DNA from: Paracoccaceae bacterium | GTDB taxonomy: Bacteria; Pseudomonadota; Alphaproteobacteria; Rhodobacterales; Rhodobacteraceae | Assembly (NCBI GenBank): GCA_947504705.1 | Contig: CANNIA010000011.1 | Coordinates: forward strand, 1-64,000 | DNA length: 64,000 bases | Direction of reading: 5' to 3' | Shown here: in pieces, positions 52,637-60,933 of the stretch | Position numbering within the stretch: position 1 is the first letter of the stretch | How the letters are laid out: each line of letters opens with the position of its first letter | Translations under genes and position numbers: made by a program | Notes under the pieces: generated by a model | Told to the model about the DNA's origin: nothing | What the model saw: only the letters and a program-made list of their open reading frames with translations | Databases searched by the model: none

Positions 52637-53926
52637 TTGGCATTGGACACGCACCCCGCACTCGCGACCTATGACGCGCCGATGAAGGACCTGTACGAGC
52701 TGGGCGAGATGCCGCCCCTGGGCCATGTTCCGGCAAAGATGTACACTTGGGCAATCCGGCGCGATCGCCATGGCGCACCCGATCAGGCCATGCAGCAAGA
52801 GGTGGTCGACACCTGGAAGATCGACAGCCAGGAAGTGCTGGTCATGGTGATGGCTGCGGGCGTCAACTACAACGGCGTCTGGGCCGGTCTTGGCCAGCCT
52901 GTCAGCCCGTTTGACGGCCACAAGTCGGATTATCACATCGCCGGATCGGATGCTGCCGGGATCGTTTGGGCGGTGGGTGACAAAGTCAAACGCTGGAAAG
53001 TGGGGGACGAGGTCGTCGTCCACTGCAATCAGGATGACGGCGATGACGAGGAATGCAACGGCGGCGACCCGATGTTTTCCCCCAGCCAGCGGATTTGGGG
53101 GTATGAGACGCCGGACGGATCCTTCGCGCAGTTCACGCGGGTGCAGGCGCAGCAGTTGATGCCGCGGCCTAAGCATCTGACCTGGGAGGAATCAGCTTGC
53201 TACACGCTGACGCTGGCGACGGCTTACCGGATGCTGTTCGGCCATGCGCCGCATGACCTACAGCCCGGGCAGAATGTACTGGTCTGGGGGGCGTCAGGCG
53301 GACTTGGGTCCTATGCGGTCCAACTGGCGAACACGGCGGGGGCGAATGCGATTGGCGTGATCTCGGACGAATCAAAGCGCGATTTCGTCATGGGGCTGGG
53401 CGCCAAGGGCGTGATCAACCGCAACGATTTCAAATGCTGGGGGCAGCTCCCTACGGTCAACAGCGAAGAATACAACACTTGGCTGAAAGAGGCCCGCAAG
53501 TTCGGCAAGGCGATCTGGGACATCACCGGCAAGGGCGTGAACGTCGACATCGTTTTTGAGCATCCAGGTGAGGCGACGTTCCCGGTGTCCTCGCTGGTCT
53601 GCAAAAAGGGCGGCATGGTGGTCATCTGTGCCGGGACCAGCGGGTTCAACTGCACCTTTGACGTGCGCTATATGTGGATGCACCAAAAGCGCCTGCAGGG
53701 GTCGCATTTTGCCCACCTGAAGCAGGCGGCCGCGGCGAACAAGCTGATGGTCGAGCGCCGCCTTGACCCCTGCATGTCCGAGGTCTTCCCTTGGGCGGAA
53801 ATCCCGAAAGCGCACATGCTGATGTGGAAGAACCAGCACAAGCCGGGGAACATGGCGGTTCTCGTTCAAGCGCCGCGCACCGGCCTGAGGACCTTTGAAG
53901 ATACTCTGGAGGCAAGCCTCTCTTGA
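52637..53926 (+). CDS. ccr: Crotonyl-CoA carboxylase/reductase
   Basis: 429 residues, MDR-type. It reduces and carboxylates crotonyl-CoA to (2S)-ethylmalonyl-CoA with NADPH and CO2, the key step of the ethylmalonyl-CoA pathway. Seen are LYELGEMPPLGHVPAKMYTW, AGVNYNGVWAGLGQPVSPFD, the cofactor loop VLVWGASGGLGSYAVQLAN and CAGTSGFNCTFDVRYMWMHQ. The start is TTG, with GGAGG 5 bases upstream and no usable ATG before the conserved region. Ecm, Mch and Mcl2 of the same pathway are in the window. Confidence 0.97.
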   Translation: MALDTHPALATYDAPMKDLYELGEMPPLGHVPAKMYTWAIRRDRHGAPDQAMQQEVVDTWKIDSQEVLVMVMAAGVNYNGVWAGLGQPVSPFDGHKSDYHIAGSDAAGIVWAVGDKVKRWKVGDEVVVHCNQDDGDDEECNGGDPMFSPSQRIWGYETPDGSFAQFTRVQAQQLMPRPKHLTWEESACYTLTLATAYRMLFGHAPHDLQPGQNVLVWGASGGLGSYAVQLANTAGANAIGVISDESKRDFVMGLGAKGVINRNDFKCWGQLPTVNSEEYNTWLKEARKFGKAIWDITGKGVNVDIVFEHPGEATFPVSSLVCKKGGMVVICAGTSGFNCTFDVRYMWMHQKRLQGSHFAHLKQAAAANKLMVERRLDPCMSEVFPWAEIPKAHMLMWKNQHKPGNMAVLVQAPRTGLRTFEDTLEASLS

Positions 53927-53937
53927 TAGCGACAGCC

Positions 53938-53952
53938 TTAATCGCGAATTAA
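53938..53952. promoter_or_regulatory. CtrA-type site TTAA-N7-TTAA
   Basis: TTAATCGCGAATTAA fits the full CtrA consensus TTAA-N7-TTAA exactly. It lies 12 bases after the ccr stop and about 100 bases upstream of the 61-residue protein gene at 54054. In Rhodobacterales CtrA controls motility, gene-transfer agent and stress genes, so the downstream gene may belong to that regulon. Confidence 0.45.
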
Positions 53953-54053
53953 CCCTCGTCGTGGATATCTGTGCTTAGGTTTGGGGGGCTGCCAGTTGGT
54001 GGCCTTCCGCAATGGGCCAGACCGGCCCGGCACGATTTCGGTCCGAGGGGTAG

Positions 54054-54239
54054 ATGCGTCACGATTGGATCCTGGATGTCCTGACGGATCTTCATGCTTA
54101 TGCCTGCCGGAACGAATTGCCGGGCCTTGCCGACAAGGTTGAGGCAGCGCTTGATGCGGCCCTGCGTGAGATCTCGGGGCAGGAGGACGCAGAAACGGGT
54201 GCCGTGCTTCGTCTTTTCAAGCGGGGTCGGGCGCATTAG
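54054..54239 (+). CDS. Small conserved protein, 61 residues
   Basis: MRHDWILDVLTDLHAYACRN starts a mostly helical soluble protein, followed by LPGLADKVEAALDAALREIS and a basic tail LFKRGRAH. No signal or membrane segment. CGAGGGG precedes the ATG. Similar short proteins occur in Rhodobacteraceae; the function is unknown. A CtrA-like site lies upstream, and the helicase gene follows after 41 bases. Confidence 0.7.
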   Translation: MRHDWILDVLTDLHAYACRNELPGLADKVEAALDAALREISGQEDAETGAVLRLFKRGRAH

Positions 54240-54280
54240 CTGGCCTACCGCTTTCCGGCGGGGCGGGCTATGGTCCGCCG

Positions 54281-55828
54281 ATGCAGGCCCCCGCGCTGAC
54301 CTTTTCCGATGACCAGGCAGATGCCTATGACCGGCTGACCGCCGCTTTTGTTGGTGCGGGCGTCGATATGGTCGAGGGCGCGCTATCTCCGATGGCCGAA
54401 GGACAGAACACTGTCTTGGCTGTGGTCGGTAAGGCTGGATCGGGCAAGACCATGCTTTTGGCCGAGCTCTACCGGGGCATGAAGGCTGCCGGGGTCGAGG
54501 TCATCTCGGGCGACTACGAAGGCCGCAAGCGCAAGGACCGCCGGACGCTCGCGATTCTGGCCCCGACGAACAAGGCGGCAAGTGTCTTGCGGCTGCGTGG
54601 GGTGCCCGCCACCACGATCCACCGCATCCTCTACACCCCGGTCTATCACCCGGAATACGAAAAGGTTGCCGAATGGCTCGCGGGAACTGGCACGCGGCCG
54701 GTTATCGAGGGGATGACCGATGTGGCGCTTGACCGGGCCTTTGCCTTTTACCAGCAAGTGGCCTCGATCCCCGGTGCCTTGGCCGCAGCTGGGCTGAAGG
54801 GCAGCGATTTCATCACCGGCTGGAAGCGGAGGGAAGAGCCGCTGGATATCGGCTTTGTCGACGAAAGCTCGATGCTGGACGACCGCGCGCTGGGGGATCT
54901 GCGCGAAATCTTCCCGACATTGGTGCTGTTTGGCGATCCCGCACAGCTGGCACCCGTGGGGTCTTCGGGCGAGATGGTGTTCGACAAGTTGGGCGAGAGC
55001 CGCAGGCTGGTGCTGAGCCGAATCCACCGGCAGGCCGAGGATAACCCGATCCTCGATCTCGCGCATGCCTTGGGCGATGACCGGCTGGGGTTCGAAGAGT
55101 TCGAGGCGATGGTTCAAGCCAAAGCGCGGGAGGATGACCGCGTGGTCTGGGCCGAGCGGGTCGAGGCGGGGCTGATGGCGCGATCGCCGGTCCTTGTCTG
55201 GCGCAATGCGACGCGGGTGCGGTTGATCCAGGCCTTCCGCAATGCGTTCGGCGCGCCTGAGGATGAACTCTTGCCGGGGGAACCGCTGATCTGCGATGGG
55301 ATCGAACTGCCCTTGAAGCATCGCAAGAAACGGATCGATCTTGAGGCTCGGGGACTGATCAAGGGCGCTCAGGTGATCTATCTCGGCCCCGGCAACCGCC
55401 CCGGCTTTGCCCGGCTGCATGTGGTGGGGGCGGAAGAGCCACAGGTTTCGGCGGCCAGCATCATCAAGATCGAAAAGCCGGATGAGGAGGAACCCTTCAT
55501 CCCCTCGGCCGCCACGATGGGTGCGGCCTTTCTGCATGGCGCAGCGGTGACGATCCACAAGGCTCAAGGCAGCCAGTGGGAGGAAGTGCAGGTCTTCGCC
55601 CCCGACCTTTACGCCGCCGCCCAATCCGGGCGCAGCGAGGCCGGGGTTCCCCTGTGGAAGCGCCTCGCTTATGTCGCGATCACAAGGGCGCAGCATCGGC
55701 TGTATTGGGTGGTGCGGAACCGGCTGGCGCGACCGGCCTCGCCCCTGTCGGTCGAGGATCTGAAGCGCGAACCCGCACCCTTTGCCTTGGGTGAGGCTTC
55801 CCCTTCCGCTGCGGGCGATCTAGGATAG
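54281..55828 (+). CDS. RecD-like AAA ATPase / DNA helicase (SF1)
   Basis: 515 residues. Walker A in VVGKAGSGKTMLLAELY, Walker B-like DIGFVDESSMLDDRAL, motif III LVLFGDPAQLAPVGSSGEM, motif IV LSRIHRQAEDNPILDLA and the C-terminal UvrD-like AAVTIHKAQGSQW with YVAITRAQHRLYWVV. This is the RecD2-like stand-alone helicase of Rhodobacteraceae; it would unwind DNA 5'-3' in repair or replication restart. It lacks RecBC partners here. It precedes a small Lrp-domain gene. Confidence 0.88.
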   Translation: MQAPALTFSDDQADAYDRLTAAFVGAGVDMVEGALSPMAEGQNTVLAVVGKAGSGKTMLLAELYRGMKAAGVEVISGDYEGRKRKDRRTLAILAPTNKAASVLRLRGVPATTIHRILYTPVYHPEYEKVAEWLAGTGTRPVIEGMTDVALDRAFAFYQQVASIPGALAAAGLKGSDFITGWKRREEPLDIGFVDESSMLDDRALGDLREIFPTLVLFGDPAQLAPVGSSGEMVFDKLGESRRLVLSRIHRQAEDNPILDLAHALGDDRLGFEEFEAMVQAKAREDDRVVWAERVEAGLMARSPVLVWRNATRVRLIQAFRNAFGAPEDELLPGEPLICDGIELPLKHRKKRIDLEARGLIKGAQVIYLGPGNRPGFARLHVVGAEEPQVSAASIIKIEKPDEEEPFIPSAATMGAAFLHGAAVTIHKAQGSQWEEVQVFAPDLYAAAQSGRSEAGVPLWKRLAYVAITRAQHRLYWVVRNRLARPASPLSVEDLKREPAPFALGEASPSAAGDLG

Positions 55829-55850
55829 CGCGAAGATAAGGGAGGGTCAG

Positions 55851-56087
55851 ATGGCCTTGGTATTCGTCCAGTTTCGCTGCACCCCCGGTCAGACCTATGA
55901 CGTCGCCAATGCGATCTGGGACCGGGAAGTGGTAAGCGAACTTTATTCCACCAGCGGTGACTATGACCTGATTGCCAAGGTCTATATCCCGGATGGCGAG
56001 GATACCGGGCATTATCTGTCGTCGAAGCTCTTCGACATTCCAGGTATCCAGCGCACGCTGACCACGATGACGTTCAAAGCGTTCTGA
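55851..56087 (+). CDS. Stand-alone Lrp/AsnC ligand-binding (RAM) domain protein
   Basis: 78 residues: LVFVQFRCTPGQTYDVANAI, STSGDYDLIAKVYIP and DTGHYLSSKLFDIPGIQRTL are the RAM (regulation of amino-acid metabolism) fold of Lrp/AsnC proteins, without the helix-turn-helix. It probably forms dimers or octamers that bind amino acids and may modulate a full Lrp protein. GGGAGGGTCAG precedes the ATG. Confidence 0.87.
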   Translation: MALVFVQFRCTPGQTYDVANAIWDREVVSELYSTSGDYDLIAKVYIPDGEDTGHYLSSKLFDIPGIQRTLTTMTFKAF

Positions 56088-56171
56088 TCGCCTTCGCGAT
56101 CGGGCAAGGCGTTCCAAGGGCCAAATTTCTTAAGGAAGAAATATGTCAAAATCCTTGCTTAAGGATTTTGG

Positions 56172-57227
56172 TCAGAGCCAGGCGTCGCGACCAGTGCCTG
56201 TGGCGTCGGCGACATTGGTAAAGCCGTCGCGGACAAGAAGCGCATCAAGTCCGTTGGCAATCTGCGGGATTAGCGAGATCCCTTGATAAATCATGGCCGA
56301 ATAGACCTGCACCGCCGAAGCCCCGGCGCGGATTTTTTCATAAGCCTGCTCGGGGTTCGAGATGCCGCCGACACCGATCAGGGGCAGCCTGCCTTCGGTC
56401 AGCTTGGACAACTGCGCCAGTACGCGGGTAGACTTTTCGAACAATGGTGCTCCGGAAAGGCCACCCGTTTCGCCTTTGCTTGAAGAAATCAAACCTTCAC
56501 GCGAAAGCGTGGTGTTGGTGGCGATGATGCCGGAAAGGCCCGAGGCGAGGGCGACTTCGGCAATCTGGGTAAGCTCATCGGGGGTCAGATCGGGGGCGAT
56601 CTTCAGGAAAATCGGGATCTTTCGATCAAGGGTGGCGCGGGTCTCCATCACTCCGGCAAGGAGGGCTGCAAGAGCTGCGGGACCCTGCAGGTCGCGCAGT
56701 TTCTCGGTGTTGGGCGAGCTGACATTGACGGTGGCGAAATCGACATGCGGGCCGCAGATGGCAAGCACCCTGGCGAAATCTGCGGCGCGGGTCTCACTGG
56801 TCTTGTTCGCGCCGAGGTTCAGGCCGACGGGCACCGGGCCGGGTTTGCGCGCGGCAAGGCGGGCGGCGATGGCCTCGGCCCCTTCGTTATTGAAGCCGAA
56901 GCGGTTGATCACGGCACGGTCGTCGGTCAGCCGGAACAGGCGCGGTTTCGGGTTGCCGGGCTGTGGCAGAGGCGTGGCTGCGCCGACTTCGATAAAGCCG
57001 AAACCTGCACGTGAAAGCGGCGCGATGGCGGTGGCGTTCTTGTCACAGCCTGCCGCCAACCCGATTGGGTTTTGCAGGGAAAGCCCAGCGACTGCCGTCG
57101 CAAGGCGCGGCGAGGTCACGACGCCCGGCAAAGGAACCAGCCCGGCACGCAGGGCGAGAAGGGATAGCCGGTGGGCACGCTCGGGGTCAAAGCGGTGTAG
57201 AAGGGCAAGGCCCGCGCGTTCGATCAT
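56172..57227 (-). CDS. pyrD: Quinone-dependent dihydroorotate dehydrogenase (class 2)
   Basis: 351 residues. It oxidises dihydroorotate to orotate with FMN and passes electrons to ubiquinone (pyrimidine synthesis). Membrane-associating N-terminal helices [60 protein letters not shown], the catalytic-Ser motif [14 protein letters not shown] and the FMN part [20 protein letters not shown] are visible. It follows the DUF952 gene by two bases, so they form one operon. Confidence 0.95.
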   Translation of the reverse strand: MIERAGLALLHRFDPERAHRLSLLALRAGLVPLPGVVTSPRLATAVAGLSLQNPIGLAAGCDKNATAIAPLSRAGFGFIEVGAATPLPQPGNPKPRLFRLTDDRAVINRFGFNNEGAEAIAARLAARKPGPVPVGLNLGANKTSETRAADFARVLAICGPHVDFATVNVSSPNTEKLRDLQGPAALAALLAGVMETRATLDRKIPIFLKIAPDLTPDELTQIAEVALASGLSGIIATNTTLSREGLISSSKGETGGLSGAPLFEKSTRVLAQLSKLTEGRLPLIGVGGISNPEQAYEKIRAGASAVQVYSAMIYQGISLIPQIANGLDALLVRDGFTNVADATGTGRDAWL

Positions 57228-57229
57228 GG

Positions 57230-57568
57230 TCAAAAGAGGCCTTCAGGGAAGATGTGGCCGGTGGCGCCAAGGGGCAGCGACTTGTCCCAGACGACCTCGT
57301 CCAGCGTCAGCGCGCGGTAAAGATGGGGGAAAAACTGTCCGCCACGTGAAGTTTCCCATTTCAAGGCAGCGCCAAGCCGGTCGGGGTCGAAGGCGACCAG
57401 CACAAGGTCGCTTTCCGTGGCAAACCATTTCGCCGCAGTCTCGGCCACCTGGGCGGGGGTCGAGAAATGGATGAAGCCGTCCGCCAGATCGATGGGCGCG
57501 CCAAGCGTTTCACCGGCGGCACGGAAGGCATCCCATTCAGGGCGGCGAAGGATCTTCAGGATCAACAT
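57230..57568 (-). CDS. DUF952 domain protein
   Basis: 112 residues. [40 protein letters not shown] and [20 protein letters not shown] are the DUF952 pattern, a family whose fold is related to ADP-ribosyltransferase/glutathione-like domains but with unknown role. The start at 57568 follows homologues; no clear ribosome binding site is seen. It is adjacent to pyrD (stop, then ATG 2 bases later), as in many Rhodobacteraceae. Confidence 0.87.
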   Translation of the reverse strand: MLILKILRRPEWDAFRAAGETLGAPIDLADGFIHFSTPAQVAETAAKWFATESDLVLVAFDPDRLGAALKWETSRGGQFFPHLYRALTLDEVVWDKSLPLGATGHIFPEGLF

Positions 57569-57721
57569 GGGCGCGGGAATAGCGGCGATTGGCCAAGCTG
57601 GCAATGCTTTGCCACTTGTCATGCCCCTGAGACCCGAAGGCGGGATCAAGCTTTGACAGCCATGGCACCCCGGGCGCAGACTTCCGGCATTGCAGAAAGC
57701 CAATCACGAAGGAGAACCGCG

Positions 57722-59221
57722 ATGAGAGGAATTTCAAGACTTGCTGTTCTGGCGGCGCTGGCCGCAGGCCCGGTCGGGGCGGAGACGGTCAAGTTGACAC
57801 TTCTGGGCGTGGGCGACATCTACAACTTCGAGGAAGAAGATGGACGCGGCGGGTTTGCCCGGCTGAACGCGGTTGCGAAGGCCGAACGCGCGGCGAATCC
57901 GAACACGCTTTACCTGTTCAACGGGGACATGCTGTCGCCCTCACTCGCCTCGGGGTTCGACAAGGGGCGGAACACCGTGGATTTCACCAACCTCGTGCCC
58001 TTCGATCTTGCTGTGCCGGGCAACCATGAATTCGACTTTGGCCCCGAGAATTTCGCCGAAAAACTGGCCGCGTCGAAATACCCCTGGGCCGCGATCAACA
58101 TCACCAATGGCGACGGCTCGCCCGTGGCGGGTCTGGGTGGTGTGACGGTCAAAGAGGTTGGCGGCTTGAAAGTTGCGCTGATCCCGGTTGCGCAGGATAC
58201 CTCGCCCGAAGTGTCTTCCACGGGCAGCCTGAAGTTCGGGCCGACGGTGGATATGGGCATCGCAGCGGCGGAACAGGCGCGGTCGGACGGGGCGGATATC
58301 GTCGTCGGTGTCGTCCAGACCAGTATGGAGAACGACAGGGTGCTGATCGCCTCTCATGCCTTTGACGTGATCCTTTCGGGCGACGACCATTCCTATGCCA
58401 CCGCCTATGACGGCGTTACGGCCTATGTCGAGACGAGCATCGACGGGCAGTTCCTGACGCCCATCGATCTGATGGTCGAGGTCGAGGTGGATGACGAAGG
58501 CAAGCGCCAGATCAGCTGGACACCAGGCTTTCGTTTCATCGACACCGCGACGGTTACACCGGACCCGGAGTCGGTCGCCATGGCCGATGCCCTGCGCGCC
58601 GGAATGGACCAGACGCTGGATGTCGAGATCGGTACCGTGGAGGCCACGCTGGACAGCCGCCGCAACGTGGTGCGCAGCGAGGAAGCCACGATGGGCAACC
58701 TCATCACCGATGCGATGCGCGATGCGACGGGTGCGGACATCGCGATGATGAACGGGGGCGGCATTCGCGGCGACACGACCTATGATGCAGGCCGCAAGTT
58801 GACGCGGCGGAATATCCTGACAGAGCTGCCATTTGGCAACGTGACGGTGGTGACCGAACTCCCCGGCAGCCAGATTCTGTTGGCGCTGGAGAATGGGGTC
58901 AGCGCGGTGGAAAAAGGTGCGGGGCGCTTCCCGCAAGTGTCGGGTCTGACCTATGCCTTTGATGGGACGGCCCCGGCTGGGTCGCGGGTCAGCGAAGTGA
59001 TGGTCGGCGGCGCGCCCTTGGAGGCGGGCAAGCTCTATAGGGTCGCGGTCAACGATTACATTCTGGGCGGCGGCGATGGCTATGACGCGCTGGGCGGCGG
59101 GCGGATCGTGACGGATGGGCCAACCGGTAGCCTCGTGGCCAATGATGTCATGGCCTATGTCGAGAAGCTGGGAATCGTGAACCTTGGTGTCGAGGGCCGT
59201 ATCAAGAAGCTGGGGCAGTAA
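57722..59221 (+). CDS. 5'-nucleotidase / UshA-like periplasmic metallophosphatase
   Basis: 499 residues; signal peptide RLAVLAALAAGPVGA, then ETVKLTLLGVGD. Calcineurin-type metal sites: VPGNHEFDFGPENFA and LSGDDHSYATA; the usual first ligand pair D-x-H is D-I-Y here (GVGDIYNFEE), so a histidine is missing or replaced. The C-terminal 5'-nucleotidase domain has NGGGIRGDTTYDAG and VAVNDYILGGGDGYDALG. It would dephosphorylate nucleotides in the periplasm. GAAGGAGAACC precedes the ATG. Confidence 0.85.
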   Translation: MRGISRLAVLAALAAGPVGAETVKLTLLGVGDIYNFEEEDGRGGFARLNAVAKAERAANPNTLYLFNGDMLSPSLASGFDKGRNTVDFTNLVPFDLAVPGNHEFDFGPENFAEKLAASKYPWAAINITNGDGSPVAGLGGVTVKEVGGLKVALIPVAQDTSPEVSSTGSLKFGPTVDMGIAAAEQARSDGADIVVGVVQTSMENDRVLIASHAFDVILSGDDHSYATAYDGVTAYVETSIDGQFLTPIDLMVEVEVDDEGKRQISWTPGFRFIDTATVTPDPESVAMADALRAGMDQTLDVEIGTVEATLDSRRNVVRSEEATMGNLITDAMRDATGADIAMMNGGGIRGDTTYDAGRKLTRRNILTELPFGNVTVVTELPGSQILLALENGVSAVEKGAGRFPQVSGLTYAFDGTAPAGSRVSEVMVGGAPLEAGKLYRVAVNDYILGGGDGYDALGGGRIVTDGPTGSLVANDVMAYVEKLGIVNLGVEGRIKKLGQ

Positions 59222-59286
59222 GCTTGCGACAACCGGGCAGGCGCCTGCCAGGTTGCATTGCTTGGGGTCGCGGATAGTCTGGCGGC

Positions 59287-59943
59287 ATGTGCGGGCGTTT
59301 CACCATCACCCATCCCAATGATGCGCTGGCCGCGCTGTTCGGGGCTGTGCCGGGGAATGACCTGCCAGTGGTACCCAATTTCAACGTCTGCCCGACGAAC
59401 CCGGTCGTGGTGGTGACCTCCGACGGCGGGCAGCGCAGGCTGCGGGCGATGCGCTGGGGGTTTCTGCCCAGCTGGTACAAGACCCCGAACGATGGGCCGC
59501 TGATCATCAACGCGCGGTCCGACACGGTGGCCACGAAACCCGCCTTCCGCGAGGCGATCCGAAGCCGCCGGTGCATCGTTCCTGCCAGCGGGTTTTATGA
59601 ATGGAACGAGGGCGAGGGCGGCACGCGCCTGCCATGGTATTTCACCCGCGCCGATGGCGAACCGATGGCGCTGGCCGGGGTCTGGCAGCGTTGGGGCGAG
59701 ATCGACACGATGGCAATCGTGTCGACTGAGGCGGGGCCTGGAATGACCAAAATCCACCACCGTGAGCCGGTGCTGATGGAGCGCAAGGACTGGCCCTTGT
59801 GGCTTGGCGAAGCGGGGCACGGGGCGGCGGTCTTGATGAAAGCCTCGGCCGAAGGGGTGATCGGTGCGCCCTATCGGGTGGGGATTACGGTGAATTCAAA
59901 CCGGGCCGCGGGGCCGGATCTTATTGCGCCGATTGCGGCCTGA
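59287..59943 (+). CDS. SOS response-associated peptidase (SRAP, YedK/HMCES-type)
   Basis: 218 residues. The catalytic and cross-linking Cys2 is in MCGRFTIT; further conserved residues are NARSDTVATKPAFREAI, VPASGFYEWNE (Glu) and MTKIHHREPVLM (His). It forms a thiazolidine cross-link with abasic sites in single-stranded DNA, protecting them during replication. It stands alone, 65 bases after the phosphatase gene. Confidence 0.93.
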   Translation: MCGRFTITHPNDALAALFGAVPGNDLPVVPNFNVCPTNPVVVVTSDGGQRRLRAMRWGFLPSWYKTPNDGPLIINARSDTVATKPAFREAIRSRRCIVPASGFYEWNEGEGGTRLPWYFTRADGEPMALAGVWQRWGEIDTMAIVSTEAGPGMTKIHHREPVLMERKDWPLWLGEAGHGAAVLMKASAEGVIGAPYRVGITVNSNRAAGPDLIAPIAA

Positions 59944-59990
59944 CTTCGTGCCTGAAGTTCAGGCTCGCCTTTTGCCTTGGGGTGGCGCGA

Positions 59991-60761
59991 TCAGGCCGGA
60001 TCAGCGATGACAAGCCGCGCACCTTCGCCAGCGAGATGTGCCGCAAATCCTGCCGCGGGCTCGGTATCGGTGATCAGCGTCACCCCTTCGCGCCATTCGC
60101 CGTAGACAGTCAGGGATGACCGGCCGATCTTGCTGTGGTCGGCAACGATCAGCGTCTCGGCTGACCTGCGCATCATCGCGCCGTAGATCAGACCGGGGCC
60201 GATGGCGGCGTCGCTAGGCCCTTCTTCGGTCAAGCCGCTGGCCCCAAGGATTGCCTTGCTGGCCCGATACTTCTGCAAGGCGTCGATGGTGTCGGGGCCG
60301 CTGATCAGCCCCTCTCGCCCGTCATACTGGCCGGGCAGCATCAGGACCCGGTGCAAGGGATTGGTAGCAAGTGCTGCGGCGATGGAAAAGGCGTGGGTGA
60401 TCACGGTCAGGTGGCTGTGGTCCGCCGCAAGCCGCCGCGCGACATGCAGCGTTGTCGCCCCGCCGCCGATCATCAGGATGTCGCCTGGTTCAACTAGGGC
60501 GCTGGTGCGGGCGGCAATGGCTTCGCGTTCGGCCACCATCAACTGTTCACGTTCGGCTAGCGCGGGTTCCAGCGTCATCGGGCGCACGGCACCGCCGTAG
60601 GTGCGGTTGATCAGGCCTCGTTCCTCAAGTTCCGTAAAGTCGCGGCGGATGGTTTCGGTGGAAACCGCCAGGCGGTAGGCAATCTCGTGCACGCGCAGCG
60701 AGGGGGCCGCGCGCAGCTCGGCCACGATCCGGGCCTGACGTTCGGATTTGCTTTGTCGCAT
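59991..60761 (-). CDS. DeoR/GlpR-family transcriptional repressor
   Basis: 256 residues. The N-terminal helix-turn-helix RIVAELRAAPSLRVHEIAYR then VSTETIRRDFTELEERGLIN is of DeoR type, followed by the sugar-phosphate-isomerase-like effector domain (GDILMIGGGATTLHVARRLA, KAILGASGLTEEGPSDAAIG). The family usually responds to a phosphorylated metabolite. It is divergent from the PLP enzyme / aldehyde dehydrogenase / shell-protein operon and probably represses it through the dyads between. An amino-alcohol phosphate effector would fit, by inference. Confidence 0.9.
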   Translation of the reverse strand: MRQSKSERQARIVAELRAAPSLRVHEIAYRLAVSTETIRRDFTELEERGLINRTYGGAVRPMTLEPALAEREQLMVAEREAIAARTSALVEPGDILMIGGGATTLHVARRLAADHSHLTVITHAFSIAAALATNPLHRVLMLPGQYDGREGLISGPDTIDALQKYRASKAILGASGLTEEGPSDAAIGPGLIYGAMMRRSAETLIVADHSKIGRSSLTVYGEWREGVTLITDTEPAAGFAAHLAGEGARLVIADPA

Positions 60762-60853
60762 CCTGCCGATTCCCTGTTTCGTATTGGGATCATTGCCGAT
60801 TGTGGGCTTTCCCACAACTGATGCACTGCTACCCCAAGTATATCGGGAAGAAT

Positions 60854-60891
60854 GGGCAAAAATTGCCCGATTGACAACAAATAGCTGTTGT
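60854..60891. promoter_or_regulatory. Two dyads in the DeoR / microcompartment-operon divergent region
   Basis: GGGCAA-AAA-TTGCCC (60854-60868) and ACAACA-AATAGC-TGTTGT (60874-60891) are both perfect inverted repeats. The second overlaps TTGACA (60871-60876), a consensus -35 box for the rightward operon. Occupancy would block that promoter, which fits repression by the adjacent DeoR-type protein. Confidence 0.6.
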
Positions 60892-60933
60892 GATGCCATC
60901 AGAAGATGCTACGATTCGCAAGAAATCTGTGGG

